Positions 43,732 through 52,204 of a DNA stretch of 64,000 bases are shown one piece after another. Every line of letters starts with the position of its first letter. The first letter of the stretch is position 1. The translations under genes and the position numbers were made by a program. The stretch comes from Candidatus Poribacteria bacterium (lineage in GTDB: Bacteria; Poribacteria; WGA-4E; WGA-3G): contig JAJDXV010000072.1 of NCBI GenBank assembly GCA_022823085.1, positions 1 through 64,000 of the forward strand, written 5' to 3'. The notes below the pieces were generated by a model. That model worked only from the letters and a program-made list of their open reading frames with translations, ran no database searches and had not been told where the DNA came from.

Positions 43732-45381
43732 TTAATTGCGTCGGTGATAGAGCAAAATTTCAGGATGTACGAGTGCTCGCATCGGGAACGGGGCACCGGT
43801 ATCCGATATTCGGATGCCAAGAATTTCTGGTGTACACCGGAAGGTTTTGTGCAATTCGTACGGACTGTCTTCCCCTAAGATTCGCGTGTAAAACGCGACT
43901 GTCTCTTCCAATTCAATCTCAACCATCGGGTACCAATCTTCGTTTTGATAGCCGTGAGGATGTTGTCGATATTTTCGGAACACCTCAAGGTCCGGCACGG
44001 GGATGAGTACCCATTCTGCTTCTGGATCTGCCACTTCCAAATCTAAATCGGGTAACAGCCAGTTAAATAAGGTTACCGGTGCACTTGCAATAGCTTCCTC
44101 CGGTGGAATATGCGCGGCTATCCATTCTGATGCGACAACACGCGTCGGTTGCGCGCGCATCACAGCAGCGAAAGCGGCGGTATACATGAACGAATAGAGT
44201 ACGACGATACCGACGATAACACTCACACCCCATTTTCCAAAGATAGTATATCTTGACCCCAGAGGCAGTGAACGACTCCGTATGCTTTTGCGTAACTTCG
44301 TGAGCGAAATAGCGACGAGCAGCGTCAGCGCGGGATAGAGTATCAACAGGTGACGCGTGAATTTAACCTTGTGTGCGCCAATAAAGAGTAGGTACGGAAT
44401 AACAAAAGCCAATAGAAGAATCTCTAATATAGCGAACTCGCCTGTTCTGCTTTTCAGGGAAGTGATTGCTTGCAGGATACTCAAGACGGCAAGGAGCGCG
44501 AGCGGTAATCCCATCCCCCATTTCAGAAGCACCCACAAGTAGGTAAACCGTTGCAGCCACGCCGATTCTGCTGTCGAGATGAGACCGAAGTGTCCTTTAT
44601 GGTAGTGTGTGGCTTCATACCAGAAATCGTCAAAGAAGAGATTCCACGTCGGTGAAAGTAGGTCAATAACCCAGTAAGGACAGAGGAGCGTAAACGTTAA
44701 AGCAGAGACACCGATAACGGTTGCAACTCTTCTGTAAAACTGATCGCACCCGATGAAGGCGACGAGGGAGAGACAGACGAAAATGGTGGTGAATTTGACA
44801 GCGAACCCGGTTCCGAGAGCGATGCCGAGCCATATCGCAGCCCACGGTGTAAACGGCTTTGAAGCGGAAAAACGTGTACGTGCGACGCGGTAGAGGAATA
44901 GCGTTACACAGAAGGTCGCAGGGATGTCAACGAGTGCAAAACGGGATTCGTTGGTGGCGTGTAACATTGAGACTGCAAGCAGTCCTGCCGCAATTTGACC
45001 GATGCCTCTGCTGCCTGCGTGTTGTCCGATAGCGTAGGTGAACCAGAGTGTCGCGGTGGACAACAGGACATTGATGCAACGCGCCAGTAGAATGACATGG
45101 GCTTCCGTGAGATGCAAGCCGGTGAGTGAGAGCAACTTACCGACTACAGCAATCGTATAAAACCATGCAGTTCCGGGCCAGTTGTAGGTTTCAGGGGGTG
45201 CCGTGAAGTGAACGAGGTTCAGCACATCTTGTGCGATAATGGCTTCACGCGGATCGGGTGTATCGGGCAATCCGACGTTTATACCGACAATACGGAGACT
45301 GAAGCCTCCGATAAGGATAACGAAGATAAGGGCGTTGTTGGATACGTTTAAACAGTTTTTCACTGCAAGTGGGAATCTCAT
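43732..45381 (-). CDS. GT39/ArnT-like membrane glycosyltransferase
   Basis: The 549-residue protein has about ten to twelve membrane helices. A first extracytoplasmic loop carries an acidic motif (GLPDTPDPREAIIAQDVLN), as in the PMT/ArnT family, which transfers sugars from polyprenyl-phosphate donors at the outer face of the inner membrane. The C-terminal ~130 residues form a soluble domain (WVLIPVPDLEVFRKY, YPMVEIELEETVAFYTRIL). Acceptor may be lipid or protein; nothing nearby decides. The stop of the upstream GNAT gene lies 3 bases before the ATG, so the two are probably co-transcribed. Confidence 0.82.
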   Translation of the reverse strand: MRFPLAVKNCLNVSNNALIFVILIGGFSLRIVGINVGLPDTPDPREAIIAQDVLNLVHFTAPPETYNWPGTAWFYTIAVVGKLLSLTGLHLTEAHVILLARCINVLLSTATLWFTYAIGQHAGSRGIGQIAAGLLAVSMLHATNESRFALVDIPATFCVTLFLYRVARTRFSASKPFTPWAAIWLGIALGTGFAVKFTTIFVCLSLVAFIGCDQFYRRVATVIGVSALTFTLLCPYWVIDLLSPTWNLFFDDFWYEATHYHKGHFGLISTAESAWLQRFTYLWVLLKWGMGLPLALLAVLSILQAITSLKSRTGEFAILEILLLAFVIPYLLFIGAHKVKFTRHLLILYPALTLLVAISLTKLRKSIRSRSLPLGSRYTIFGKWGVSVIVGIVVLYSFMYTAAFAAVMRAQPTRVVASEWIAAHIPPEEAIASAPVTLFNWLLPDLDLEVADPEAEWVLIPVPDLEVFRKYRQHPHGYQNEDWYPMVEIELEETVAFYTRILGEDSPYELHKTFRCTPEILGIRISDTGAPFPMRALVHPEILLYHRRN

Positions 45382-45384
45382 TGT

Positions 45385-45915
45385 TTACGGGCAACCGAGT
45401 TTTTCAAAGATATTCTGCCAGCGTTGCACATGGTTTTCGCGGAGATTAATTGGCGCGAAACCGAGGTTGAGGTAATTCTTGATAGCAGGTAGGCGAAAAT
45501 CGTCAGTATCTAATATCACGGAGGTCGCCTGTTGGGTTCTGAAATAGTATAAGAGAAATACGGTTAGCCACTTACCGAGTTTATATCCGGTGTGTTCTGG
45601 CAGGACGGCGAGCATATCAATATAGCCGATCTGTTTGCCATCGGTAGACCTGTTCCAACCGCATGCCGTGCCGATGGGTATATTCTCATGCGTAACGAAA
45701 CAGAAACCGTTCGGATCAAAATTGGGTTGGTTAATAACGTTGTCGTAGGCATCTTGAGCGGTTCTGCCGAGGTCTACAAAGGTTGTGTCCATGATTCGTG
45801 CCCAATACGCTTCGTCGCCTTTTCGATAGGTTCGGATATGATAGCCATCTGGACATTGAAGCCGCGGCAGGTGTTCTAAATCGTGCCGGACCATTCTGAG
45901 TTGATCTTCCACCAT
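45385..45915 (-). CDS. GNAT-family acetyltransferase (second of a tandem pair)
   Basis: The 176-residue protein has the GNAT core: HIRTYRKGDEAYWARIM, the acetyl-CoA-binding region AVLPEHTGYKLGKWLTVFLL, and LDTDDFRLPAIKNYLNLGFAP. It is about half identical to the neighbouring gene product, which marks a tandem duplication. Substrate is unknown. I placed the start at 45915, four bases after the upstream stop. The much longer open frame to 46047 would overlap the paralogue out of frame. Confidence 0.82.
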   Translation of the reverse strand: MVEDQLRMVRHDLEHLPRLQCPDGYHIRTYRKGDEAYWARIMDTTFVDLGRTAQDAYDNVINQPNFDPNGFCFVTHENIPIGTACGWNRSTDGKQIGYIDMLAVLPEHTGYKLGKWLTVFLLYYFRTQQATSVILDTDDFRLPAIKNYLNLGFAPINLRENHVQRWQNIFEKLGCP

Positions 45916-45919
45916 ACGT

Positions 45920-46516
45920 TTAACGTGATACTTTCGACCACAATTCCTTGGAGAGTGTCTCTTTAAGGTTCGCGATTTGTGCCGATGGGTGCGGCAATTC
46001 CAAATTTTCAAATAGCTTCCGCCACCGCTCCGATTGCTCTTCTTCAACGTAGACCGGTATGAATCCTAAATTGAGATACGTTTTAACGGCAGGGATCCGA
46101 AAGTCGTCGGTGTCAAGCATCGCACTGATGAATCCGTTGTCTCGAAAGTAGTGAAGAACGGCGAGTGAGACCCATTTTCCGAGCTTGTGTCCCGTGTGTT
46201 CGGCGACGACACCGACCATGTGTACGTATCCGACCTCCTTTTCATCTGTGGATTGTCGCCATGCACAGGCGGTTCCGACAGGGGTACCACGGTGTGTCGC
46301 GAAGTAGAGACCATCGGGAACGAAGACATCTCTGCTTGTAATCTCGTTCTGTGTATCTTGTGCGGTGCGTTCTCTGCCACCGAAGGAGTCGCTGATAATC
46401 CGTGCCCAGTGTGCTTCGTCGCCTTCGCGGTAGCTGCGTATATCGTAACCTGCCGGAAGTTGTAGTTCCGGTAAATGTTTTAGGTTCGGACGTACCATTC
46501 TGAGTTGTCGCGGCAT
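45920..46516 (-). CDS. GNAT-family acetyltransferase (first of a tandem pair)
   Basis: The 198-residue protein shares with its neighbour the MVRxxLxHLP start, YDIRSYREGDEAHWARII, GVVAEHTGHKLGKWVSLAVL and DTDDFRIPAVKTYLNLGF. It has about 20 extra C-terminal residues. AAGGAGAGG before the ATG at 46516 is strong, so this is likely the first gene of a GNAT-GNAT-GT39 unit. An acetylation target linked to the glycosyltransferase is possible but unproven. Confidence 0.85.
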   Translation of the reverse strand: MPRQLRMVRPNLKHLPELQLPAGYDIRSYREGDEAHWARIISDSFGGRERTAQDTQNEITSRDVFVPDGLYFATHRGTPVGTACAWRQSTDEKEVGYVHMVGVVAEHTGHKLGKWVSLAVLHYFRDNGFISAMLDTDDFRIPAVKTYLNLGFIPVYVEEEQSERWRKLFENLELPHPSAQIANLKETLSKELWSKVSR

Positions 46517-46602
46517 CTACCTCTCCTTGACCTTTCTATCGGTATATAATTGGCGTTCCAGTGCGTTGAATTATATCATACCTCAAAAATTCGTGCAAAA
46601 CC

Positions 46603-46631
46603 TTTACAATATTTCTCAAAAACAGTATAAT
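46603..46631 (+). promoter_or_regulatory. Sigma70 promoter for aroK-aroB
   Basis: TTTACA (46603-46608) and TATAAT (46626-46631) are 17 bases apart, about 105 bases before the aroK start. Confidence 0.6.
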
Positions 46632-46735
46632 AGTTTTCAGTTGTCAGTAGGTACTTTCTTAATGCCGGGTGACGACACGGTTTCGATCGCACTTACCAGA
46701 TTTAGGGAAACAGTCACAATAAAGGTGGGATATAA

Positions 46736-47278
46736 GTGGAAAAACAGAATAAAAACAGACCTAATATTGTGCTTGTCGGTTTTATGGGAACTGGGAAAAC
46801 CTCTATAGCTAAACGACTTGCGACACAACTCCGGATGCGATATGTGGATACAGACGACATTATTGAGCGTGATAGTGGTCGTCGTATCAGCGATATTTTT
46901 TCGGAGGATGGGGAGGAGACTTTTCGGGAACTTGAGAGCGAAGCGGTTCGTAAAGCGTCAAAATTATGTAATTACGTTATCTCTACGGGGGGTGGTGTCG
47001 TCTTGAAGGAAACCAATATGGCGGAATTGAGACGTAACGGCATCATTTTTTGTTTAACAGCGACACCGGAGGAGATTTACCGACGTGTCCGACACCAGCC
47101 GCACCGCCCTCTGCTCCAGACACCCGATCCGCTCACAAAAATTAAATCGATGATGGAAGATCGGCATCCGTACTACGTGAAGGCGGATTATATGGTCGAA
47201 ACGACGGGACGCTCGTTCGGGGAGGTTATGGCATATATCAAACGGGTGTTTATGAAAAGTGTTAGGGGTTCAAAGTGA
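46736..47278 (+). CDS. aroK: Shikimate kinase
   Basis: The 180-residue P-loop kinase phosphorylates shikimate in the chorismate pathway. Visible features are the Walker A motif GFMGTGKTS, the shikimate-binding DTDDIIE and FRELES, ISTGGGVV (GGG loop) and RPLL in the lid. The start is a GTG at 46736 behind AGGTGGG. The stop overlaps the aroB start (GTGA), a classic coupled pair. Confidence 0.95.
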   Translation: MEKQNKNRPNIVLVGFMGTGKTSIAKRLATQLRMRYVDTDDIIERDSGRRISDIFSEDGEETFRELESEAVRKASKLCNYVISTGGGVVLKETNMAELRRNGIIFCLTATPEEIYRRVRHQPHRPLLQTPDPLTKIKSMMEDRHPYYVKADYMVETTGRSFGEVMAYIKRVFMKSVRGSK

Positions 47279-48363
47279 GAAAAAACTTACGCGTGGAACT
47301 CGGAGAGAACAGTTATCCGATTGTTGTCGGTGCGGGCCTGATGAACAGCGTTGGCGAACTGCTTACACCGCTTATGAAATCGAATAAAGTGCTGATCGTT
47401 TCGGATGTGTTCGTTAAAGCGCGGTACATGCCTATCGTTCGGCGCAGCCTGACCGATGCAGGATTTGACGTAAACGCGGTTGAAATTCCGGTCGGCGAAG
47501 AGAGCAAATCGTTAGCAGAATTCTCTCGCGTACAAGACAGTTTAGTCGCGCATCAACTCGATCGTGGTTCAACGCTTATCGCCCTCGGTGGCGGTGTTGT
47601 CGGGGATTTAGGTGGCTTTGCGGCGGCGGTTTATATGCGCGGTATCTCTTACGTCCAGATTCCGACGACGCTACAGGCACAGGTCGATGCAAGCGTCGGC
47701 GGCAAGACGGCGATTAATCACCCGAAAGGTAAAAACCTCATCGGCGCGTTTCATCAGCCGAAGTTGGTCATCATTGATGTAGATACGCTCGAGACCTTAC
47801 CGCAACGCGACATCCGGGCAGGACTTATTGAAGTTATCAAGATGGGTGTTATCCGCGATGAACCGTTATTTGAAATGGTTGAGGCGAATTTGGAGGCGAT
47901 ACTGAATATAGAAGATGCAACGCTGATTAAGATGATCTCAAGTGCGTGCCTTAACAAGGCGGAAATCGTCGCGAAAGACGAAAAAGAGAGCGGTTTACGG
48001 ATGGTACTGAACTATGGACATACCTTTGGACACGCACTTGAGGCGTTGACGCATTACAATAGATACCGGCACGGTGAGGCGGTCTCTATCGGGATGAATT
48101 GTGCGGCGCAATTGGCGGTTAATTTGGGAATGTTCTCTGAGACCGATTTTCAACGGCAACGTGCGCTTTTGAAACGTGCCAAGTTACCGCTCACTTTTCC
48201 AGACGATCTTACGCCAGAAGCCATCTGTGATGCCATGTATTTAGACAAAAAGACGCTCGGCGGTGAACTCCGTCTCATCTTACCGACGCGTATCGGGGAA
48301 GTTGTTATCCGCGACGATGTAAATGATCGTCAGGTTTTAGAAGCTATATCGCAATGTTTTTAA
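47275..48363 (+). CDS. aroB: 3-dehydroquinate synthase
   Basis: The 362-residue enzyme converts DAHP to 3-dehydroquinate, using NAD and a divalent metal. The NAD-binding ALGGGVVGDLGGFAAAVYMRG, the PTTLQAQVDASVGGKTAIN segment and the metal ligands (Glu in LIEVIKMG, His in YGHTFGHALE) are all in place. Start is the GTG overlapping the aroK stop, behind AGGGG. Together the pair gives two steps of aromatic amino acid synthesis. Confidence 0.96.
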   Translation: MRKNLRVELGENSYPIVVGAGLMNSVGELLTPLMKSNKVLIVSDVFVKARYMPIVRRSLTDAGFDVNAVEIPVGEESKSLAEFSRVQDSLVAHQLDRGSTLIALGGGVVGDLGGFAAAVYMRGISYVQIPTTLQAQVDASVGGKTAINHPKGKNLIGAFHQPKLVIIDVDTLETLPQRDIRAGLIEVIKMGVIRDEPLFEMVEANLEAILNIEDATLIKMISSACLNKAEIVAKDEKESGLRMVLNYGHTFGHALEALTHYNRYRHGEAVSIGMNCAAQLAVNLGMFSETDFQRQRALLKRAKLPLTFPDDLTPEAICDAMYLDKKTLGGELRLILPTRIGEVVIRDDVNDRQVLEAISQCF

Positions 48364-48383
48364 CTATTAAGTTTTTGTGCGGA

Positions 48384-48577
48384 GAAGTTAACAGTTTCCA
48401 GTTAACAGTTTCCAGAAAAGAGATATTGTGTTATCCGCACACCTCTTAACTGGGTACTGGGTACTGGTTACTGATAGAGAAGTTAACAGTTTCCAGTTAA
48501 CAGTTTCCAGAAAAGAGATATTGTGTTATCCGCACACCTCTTAACTGGTTGCTGGGTACTGGGTACTGGTTACTGAT
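48384..48577. repeat. Tandem pair of intergenic hairpin repeats
   Basis: Two ~95-base units (48384-48476 and 48479-48577) are nearly identical. Each has GTTAACAGTTTCCA twice on the left, the core AAGAGATATTGTGTTATCCG with CACACCTCTT, and a right arm of GGTACTG/GGTTACTG units. They are the clearest copies of the family also seen at 9515, 52013, 54437 and 60512. Confidence 0.7.
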
Positions 48578-48593
48578 ACGCCAATAACGAGCA

Positions 48594-48757
48594 GTCGCAA
48601 CGAAGGCGCGACGGACAACAGAGGACGACTTATTGGCCACGAGAACTCTCATTGAACCGCAAGGAAAATTTAAAAAATCGCAACGAAAGCGCGACGGACA
48701 AGATAAAACGGATTATTACCAACGAGAAACTTGACTAACCGCAAGGAAAATTAAAAA
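48594..48757 (+). repeat. Tandem pair of leader repeats ending at the FN3-DUF6754 start codon
   Basis: Two copies (48594-48678, 48679-48757) each begin with CGCAACGAA and GCGCGACGGACAA. Each ends with ACCGCAAGGAAAATT and A residues. Only the second abuts an ATG, where it supplies the ribosome site. Confidence 0.7.
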
Positions 48758-49903
48758 ATGATAAAAACAACACAATGGATTGCCGTCTGCTTGGTTTTAG
48801 GTCTAAGCGTCGGCACTGCATTTAGCCAAGGACTCAGCCCGCCATCAAACGTCACGGCGGTGGATACGCCAAACGATGATGGGTCGAGTATCACGATTAC
48901 GTGGGACGCAGCGGCTGAGGAAAGCGGTATCAGTGGGTACCAAATCCTCCGTCGGATTGCTGGTGGTGAACTTGAAGCGATCGGGGAGCTGCTGCCTGCT
49001 GAAAAAACGACCTACGCCGATTCCGCTATTGAGAAAGGGACGACTTATGCCTATATTGTGCGTGCTGTTAGCGAAACGGAGGCGACTGTTGATTCTGAAC
49101 AGACGGCTCCAGTTAAAGGGACAGGTGAGTGGTTTCATACTGGCAAAATCCCGCTCTTTATTACCATGCTTCTGTTTTCCGCAGCGATTGTTTGGAACAT
49201 CTATAGCGCGCGAAGCGGCAAGGAGCTGTTTGTTCGGCGTATTCCTGGCTTAGAGGCGGTAGATGAAGCCATCGGCAGAGCGACAGAAATGGGGCGTTCC
49301 ATTCTATACAGTACAGGATTGGGGGGTGTCAGCGGTGTCGCTACGATTGCAAGTATGACAATTTTGGGACAGGTCGCCCGGCGGACAGCAGACTATGAGA
49401 CTTCATTACGTGTTCCGTGTCGGGATCCGATTGTCCTCAATGTCGTCCGTGAAATGGTAAAAACGGCTTATCTTGAGGAAGGGCGTCCAGATGCGTATAA
49501 TGAAGACGACATCTTTTTTCTCACCGAAAGCCAATTCGCCTACGCTGCGGGGGTAGAGGGGATGATGCTCCGCGAGAAACCGGCAGCGATATTTCTACAA
49601 GGTACATTTTACGCGGAATCCCTCATCCTTGCCGAGACCGGTAATTCTGTCGGTGCTATCCAGATCGCTGGAACAGATTCGGAGCACCAGCTCCCATTCT
49701 TTATTGCTGCCTGCGACTACACCTTAATCGGCGAAGAACTTTATGCTGCAAGTGCGTACCTTTCGAGAGAGCCGATGTTGCTCGGCAGTCTGAGAGGTCA
49801 AGATTGGGGAAAGATACTTATTTTTGCTGCTGTCGTATTGGGTGTGGTGCTTGAATTATCTGGCATCAGTTGGATTACAACGCTTTTACAGCGGGTAAGT
49901 TAG
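48758..49903 (+). CDS. FN3 and DUF6754 membrane protein, first gene of a four-gene membrane operon
   Basis: The 381-residue protein has a signal peptide (CLVLGLSVGTAFSQ) and a fibronectin type III domain (about 27-118; PPSNVTAVDT, ITITWDAAAE, ISGYQILRR, YAYIVRAVSE). A membrane helix follows (about 133-152), then a DUF6754-like cytosolic domain (about 160-350; GVATIASMTILGQVARR, IFLQGTFYAESLILAETGN), and a C-terminal helix. The FN3 domain thus lies outside the inner membrane and may bind a partner there. The four genes 48758-52003 are tightly spaced and co-oriented, so they likely form one complex. Its function is unknown. Confidence 0.78.
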   Translation: MIKTTQWIAVCLVLGLSVGTAFSQGLSPPSNVTAVDTPNDDGSSITITWDAAAEESGISGYQILRRIAGGELEAIGELLPAEKTTYADSAIEKGTTYAYIVRAVSETEATVDSEQTAPVKGTGEWFHTGKIPLFITMLLFSAAIVWNIYSARSGKELFVRRIPGLEAVDEAIGRATEMGRSILYSTGLGGVSGVATIASMTILGQVARRTADYETSLRVPCRDPIVLNVVREMVKTAYLEEGRPDAYNEDDIFFLTESQFAYAAGVEGMMLREKPAAIFLQGTFYAESLILAETGNSVGAIQIAGTDSEHQLPFFIAACDYTLIGEELYAASAYLSREPMLLGSLRGQDWGKILIFAAVVLGVVLELSGISWITTLLQRVS

Positions 49904-49911
49904 GAGGTTTT

Positions 49912-50535
49912 ATGAAGCGACAAGTCCCTTTAGTTCTCTGCTTTGTTTTCGGGATTGCAATGATCTTCACACAATTCAGCCCGCATTCATTTTCGCAAGG
50001 CATTTACGAAGAAGTTATCAGTTGGGCATTGATTATTGGTCCTTTTGCGTTGGTATTAGCAACAGTGACACTGATTCAGACGCATACGGCGCGAATCCGT
50101 CGTCGAACGGAGCATTGGCAGTACAGTTTTGTTGTCTTTGCCGGTCTTATAGTAATGGTTCTGATCGGTATGTTTTTTAAACCACAGAATCCTATGTTTG
50201 TGTGGTTATACAATAACGTCCAGCTTCCGATGGATGCAACAATGTTTTCGCTCCTCGCCTTCTTCATCGCGTCCGCGGCATACCGTGCCTTTCGGGCGCG
50301 GACGTTTGAAGCGAGCTTATTGTTGATTACTGCCTTAATTGTTATGATGGGCAACGTCCCGATTGGCAATCTTCTGTCAAATGATACTGCGTCAGAAGCC
50401 CGGCAATGGATTTTGGATAACCCGAATCTCTCTGCCAGACGTGGCATTATTCTTGGGGTGAGTTTAGGTGTCATCTCGCAGTCTATCCGGATTATATTAG
50501 GAATCGAACGTTCATACTTAGGCGGAGGAGACTAA
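49912..50535 (+). CDS. Multi-spanning membrane protein of the FN3-DUF6754 operon
   Basis: The 207-residue protein has a hydrophobic start (VPLVLCFVFGIAMIFTQF) and about five further membrane segments (EVISWALIIGPFALVLATVTL, YSFVVFAGLIVMVLIGMFF, LLALSLF-like MFSLLAFFIASAAYRAF). It contains an Arg-rich cytoplasmic loop (TARIRRRTEHW). I do not recognise a family. The ATG at 49912 sits behind AGGAGG, eight bases after the previous stop. Confidence 0.7.
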   Translation: MKRQVPLVLCFVFGIAMIFTQFSPHSFSQGIYEEVISWALIIGPFALVLATVTLIQTHTARIRRRTEHWQYSFVVFAGLIVMVLIGMFFKPQNPMFVWLYNNVQLPMDATMFSLLAFFIASAAYRAFRARTFEASLLLITALIVMMGNVPIGNLLSNDTASEARQWILDNPNLSARRGIILGVSLGVISQSIRIILGIERSYLGGGD

Positions 50536-50538
50536 CAA

Positions 50539-51342
50539 ATGCCGAATATAGATCGACGAATTGTTTTTATCTTGGTTGCGTTGGCGGTTATTATTCCGAT
50601 GTTATTATCCATCAATTTACCCGTCTCGGTATCTGAACCGACGCAGAACTTCTATGATTATGTGGAAGCACTTCCTGCGGGTTCAACAATCATGATTGCC
50701 TTTGATTATGGTCCCTCCTCTTTAGCCGAGCTGAACCCTATGGCAAAAGCGTTGCTAAAACAGTGTTTTGATAGAGATATACGCGTCATCGCTATTACAC
50801 TTGTTGTAGATGCGCCTACCTTAGCGAGTGCGCTTATACAACAAGTCGCTGCAGAGAAAGGGGCAGTGGACGGTGAAGATTACGTCTTTTTAGGCTTCCG
50901 TCCTGGAGCGGTGCAAGTGATTCTGGGCATGGGGACAGACATCGCCAGCGTCTATGATACGGATTATAACGGGACAGCTATCAGTGAGATCCCGATGATG
51001 CAAAATATTACGAACTATGACCAAATTGATCTTCTGGTTGATTTCGCCTCCAGCGATACAGTAGAGTCATGGATTATCTACGCGAATGTCCAGTACAACC
51101 AACAGATCGCCGCTGGGGTCACAGGTGTTATTATTGCACAGATGTTTCCGTATCTACAGACCGGACAGTTAGTTGGCTTGCTGTCCGGGATTTTGGGGGC
51201 GGCTGAGTACGAGAACCTCGTCGGCGCGCCTGCGAAAGGGATGCAATGGATAAATGTAGAATCGTTTGTGCATCTGTTGATCGTCGTATTGGTGATCATT
51301 GGCAACATAACTTATTTTATTTACAGGACACGGGAGGAATAG
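50539..51342 (+). CDS. Membrane-anchored extracytoplasmic-domain protein of the FN3-DUF6754 operon
   Basis: The 267-residue protein has one N-terminal helix (IVFILVALAVIIPMLLSI), a ~200-residue soluble alpha/beta domain (AGSTIMIAFDYGPSSLAEL, IRVIAITLVVDAPTLASAL) and a C-terminal helix (LLIVVLVIIGNITYFIYR). The soluble part looks Rossmann-like and may lie outside the membrane between the two helices. No catalytic motif is recognised. Three bases separate it from the previous gene. Confidence 0.7.
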   Translation: MPNIDRRIVFILVALAVIIPMLLSINLPVSVSEPTQNFYDYVEALPAGSTIMIAFDYGPSSLAELNPMAKALLKQCFDRDIRVIAITLVVDAPTLASALIQQVAAEKGAVDGEDYVFLGFRPGAVQVILGMGTDIASVYDTDYNGTAISEIPMMQNITNYDQIDLLVDFASSDTVESWIIYANVQYNQQIAAGVTGVIIAQMFPYLQTGQLVGLLSGILGAAEYENLVGAPAKGMQWINVESFVHLLIVVLVIIGNITYFIYRTREE

Positions 51343-51346
51343 TTTG

Positions 51347-52003
51347 ATGGATTGGAATTTAATCGGAATTTGGGTTGCAGCGTTTCTGACACTCTCCATC
51401 TACAGTGTTCTTTATCGAGACAACCCGTTCTACCGGTTTGCTGAACATCTCTTTGTAGGCGTGTCTGTCGGATACGGGATTGTTCTTTCTATATACCAAG
51501 GACTTGTTCCCTTTGCCTTGAAACCGTTATGGGAAACGGTAACAACGGGCGCGCCAGAAGGTTTCATTAAACTAATCCCGATCTGTATTGGGCTGCTGTT
51601 TTTTGCGCGCTTGTCCCCTCGGCATACATGGCTCATCCGCTATCCGATTGCGATTCTTATCGGATTTGGCTCAGGCATTGCGATTCCGAATGTGCTCCGC
51701 GCCAACATATTTGAACAGACGCGCGGAACGATCGCACCCTTTGCAGAGATCGCTGCCGGAACGCTCTCTGGTTGGGGGATTTTCGAGGCAATTCTTATGG
51801 TTGTCGGCGTGATTTGCACACTCACCTATTTCTTCTTTTCCGTGGAACATCGGGGTCCCGTGAAATGGCTTTCAAAGGTCGGTATCGCCTTTCTCATGAT
51901 AGGGTTCGGTTCGGCGTTCGGAAATACGGTTATGGGTCGTGTCGCGTTGCTCATTCAACGGGTCGATTTTCTATTAGGCGATTGGCTCAACATAATCTCT
52001 TGA
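51347..52003 (+). CDS. Multi-spanning membrane protein, last gene of the FN3-DUF6754 operon
   Basis: The 218-residue protein has about six membrane helices (IGIWVAAFLTLSIYSVLY, LFVGVSVGYGIVLSIY, PICIGLLFFARL, FEAILMVVGVICTLTYFFF, IAFLMIGFGSAFGNTV). Start is the ATG at 51347 or the TTG three bases earlier; GGAGG serves either. It is the fourth co-oriented gene and ends the operon before a repeat region. Family not recognised. Confidence 0.7.
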   Translation: MDWNLIGIWVAAFLTLSIYSVLYRDNPFYRFAEHLFVGVSVGYGIVLSIYQGLVPFALKPLWETVTTGAPEGFIKLIPICIGLLFFARLSPRHTWLIRYPIAILIGFGSGIAIPNVLRANIFEQTRGTIAPFAEIAAGTLSGWGIFEAILMVVGVICTLTYFFFSVEHRGPVKWLSKVGIAFLMIGFGSAFGNTVMGRVALLIQRVDFLLGDWLNIIS

Positions 52004-52012
52004 GTTAGCCAA

Positions 52013-52086
52013 CAGCAGTCAGCAGTCAGCAAAGAGGGAAACGGGTCTATCAAGTCTTTTTCTTACTGGAAACTGGAAAATTCTTC
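52013..52086. repeat. Intergenic hairpin repeat with short-repeat arms
   Basis: CAGTCAGCAGTCAGCA on the left and TACTGGAAACTGGAAAA on the right enclose AAAGAGGGAAACGGGTCTAT and CAAGTC. The same core with one or two changes is at 54437-54523. Confidence 0.5.
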
Positions 52087-52121
52087 TAACGAATCTCTCT
52101 TTTTTTAACCAGGACGATTAG

Positions 52122-52204
52122 CCGAAACGAAGTGGAGGCGGATAAACGGAGAACGACGCACCTACCGCGAAAACCCTAATCGAACCGCAAGGAAAAATTA
52201 AAAA
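52122..52204 (+). repeat. Leader repeat ending at the TIM-barrel isomerase start codon
   Basis: It begins CCGAAACGAAGTGGAGGCGG and ends CGAACCGCAAGGAAAAATT, then A residues and the ATG at 52205. It is the same family as 48594-48757. Confidence 0.65.

Noticed and set aside
48384..48577. Tandem repeat units considered as a CRISPR array
   Set aside because: There are only two units with no unique spacers between identical repeats, and no cas genes are nearby.
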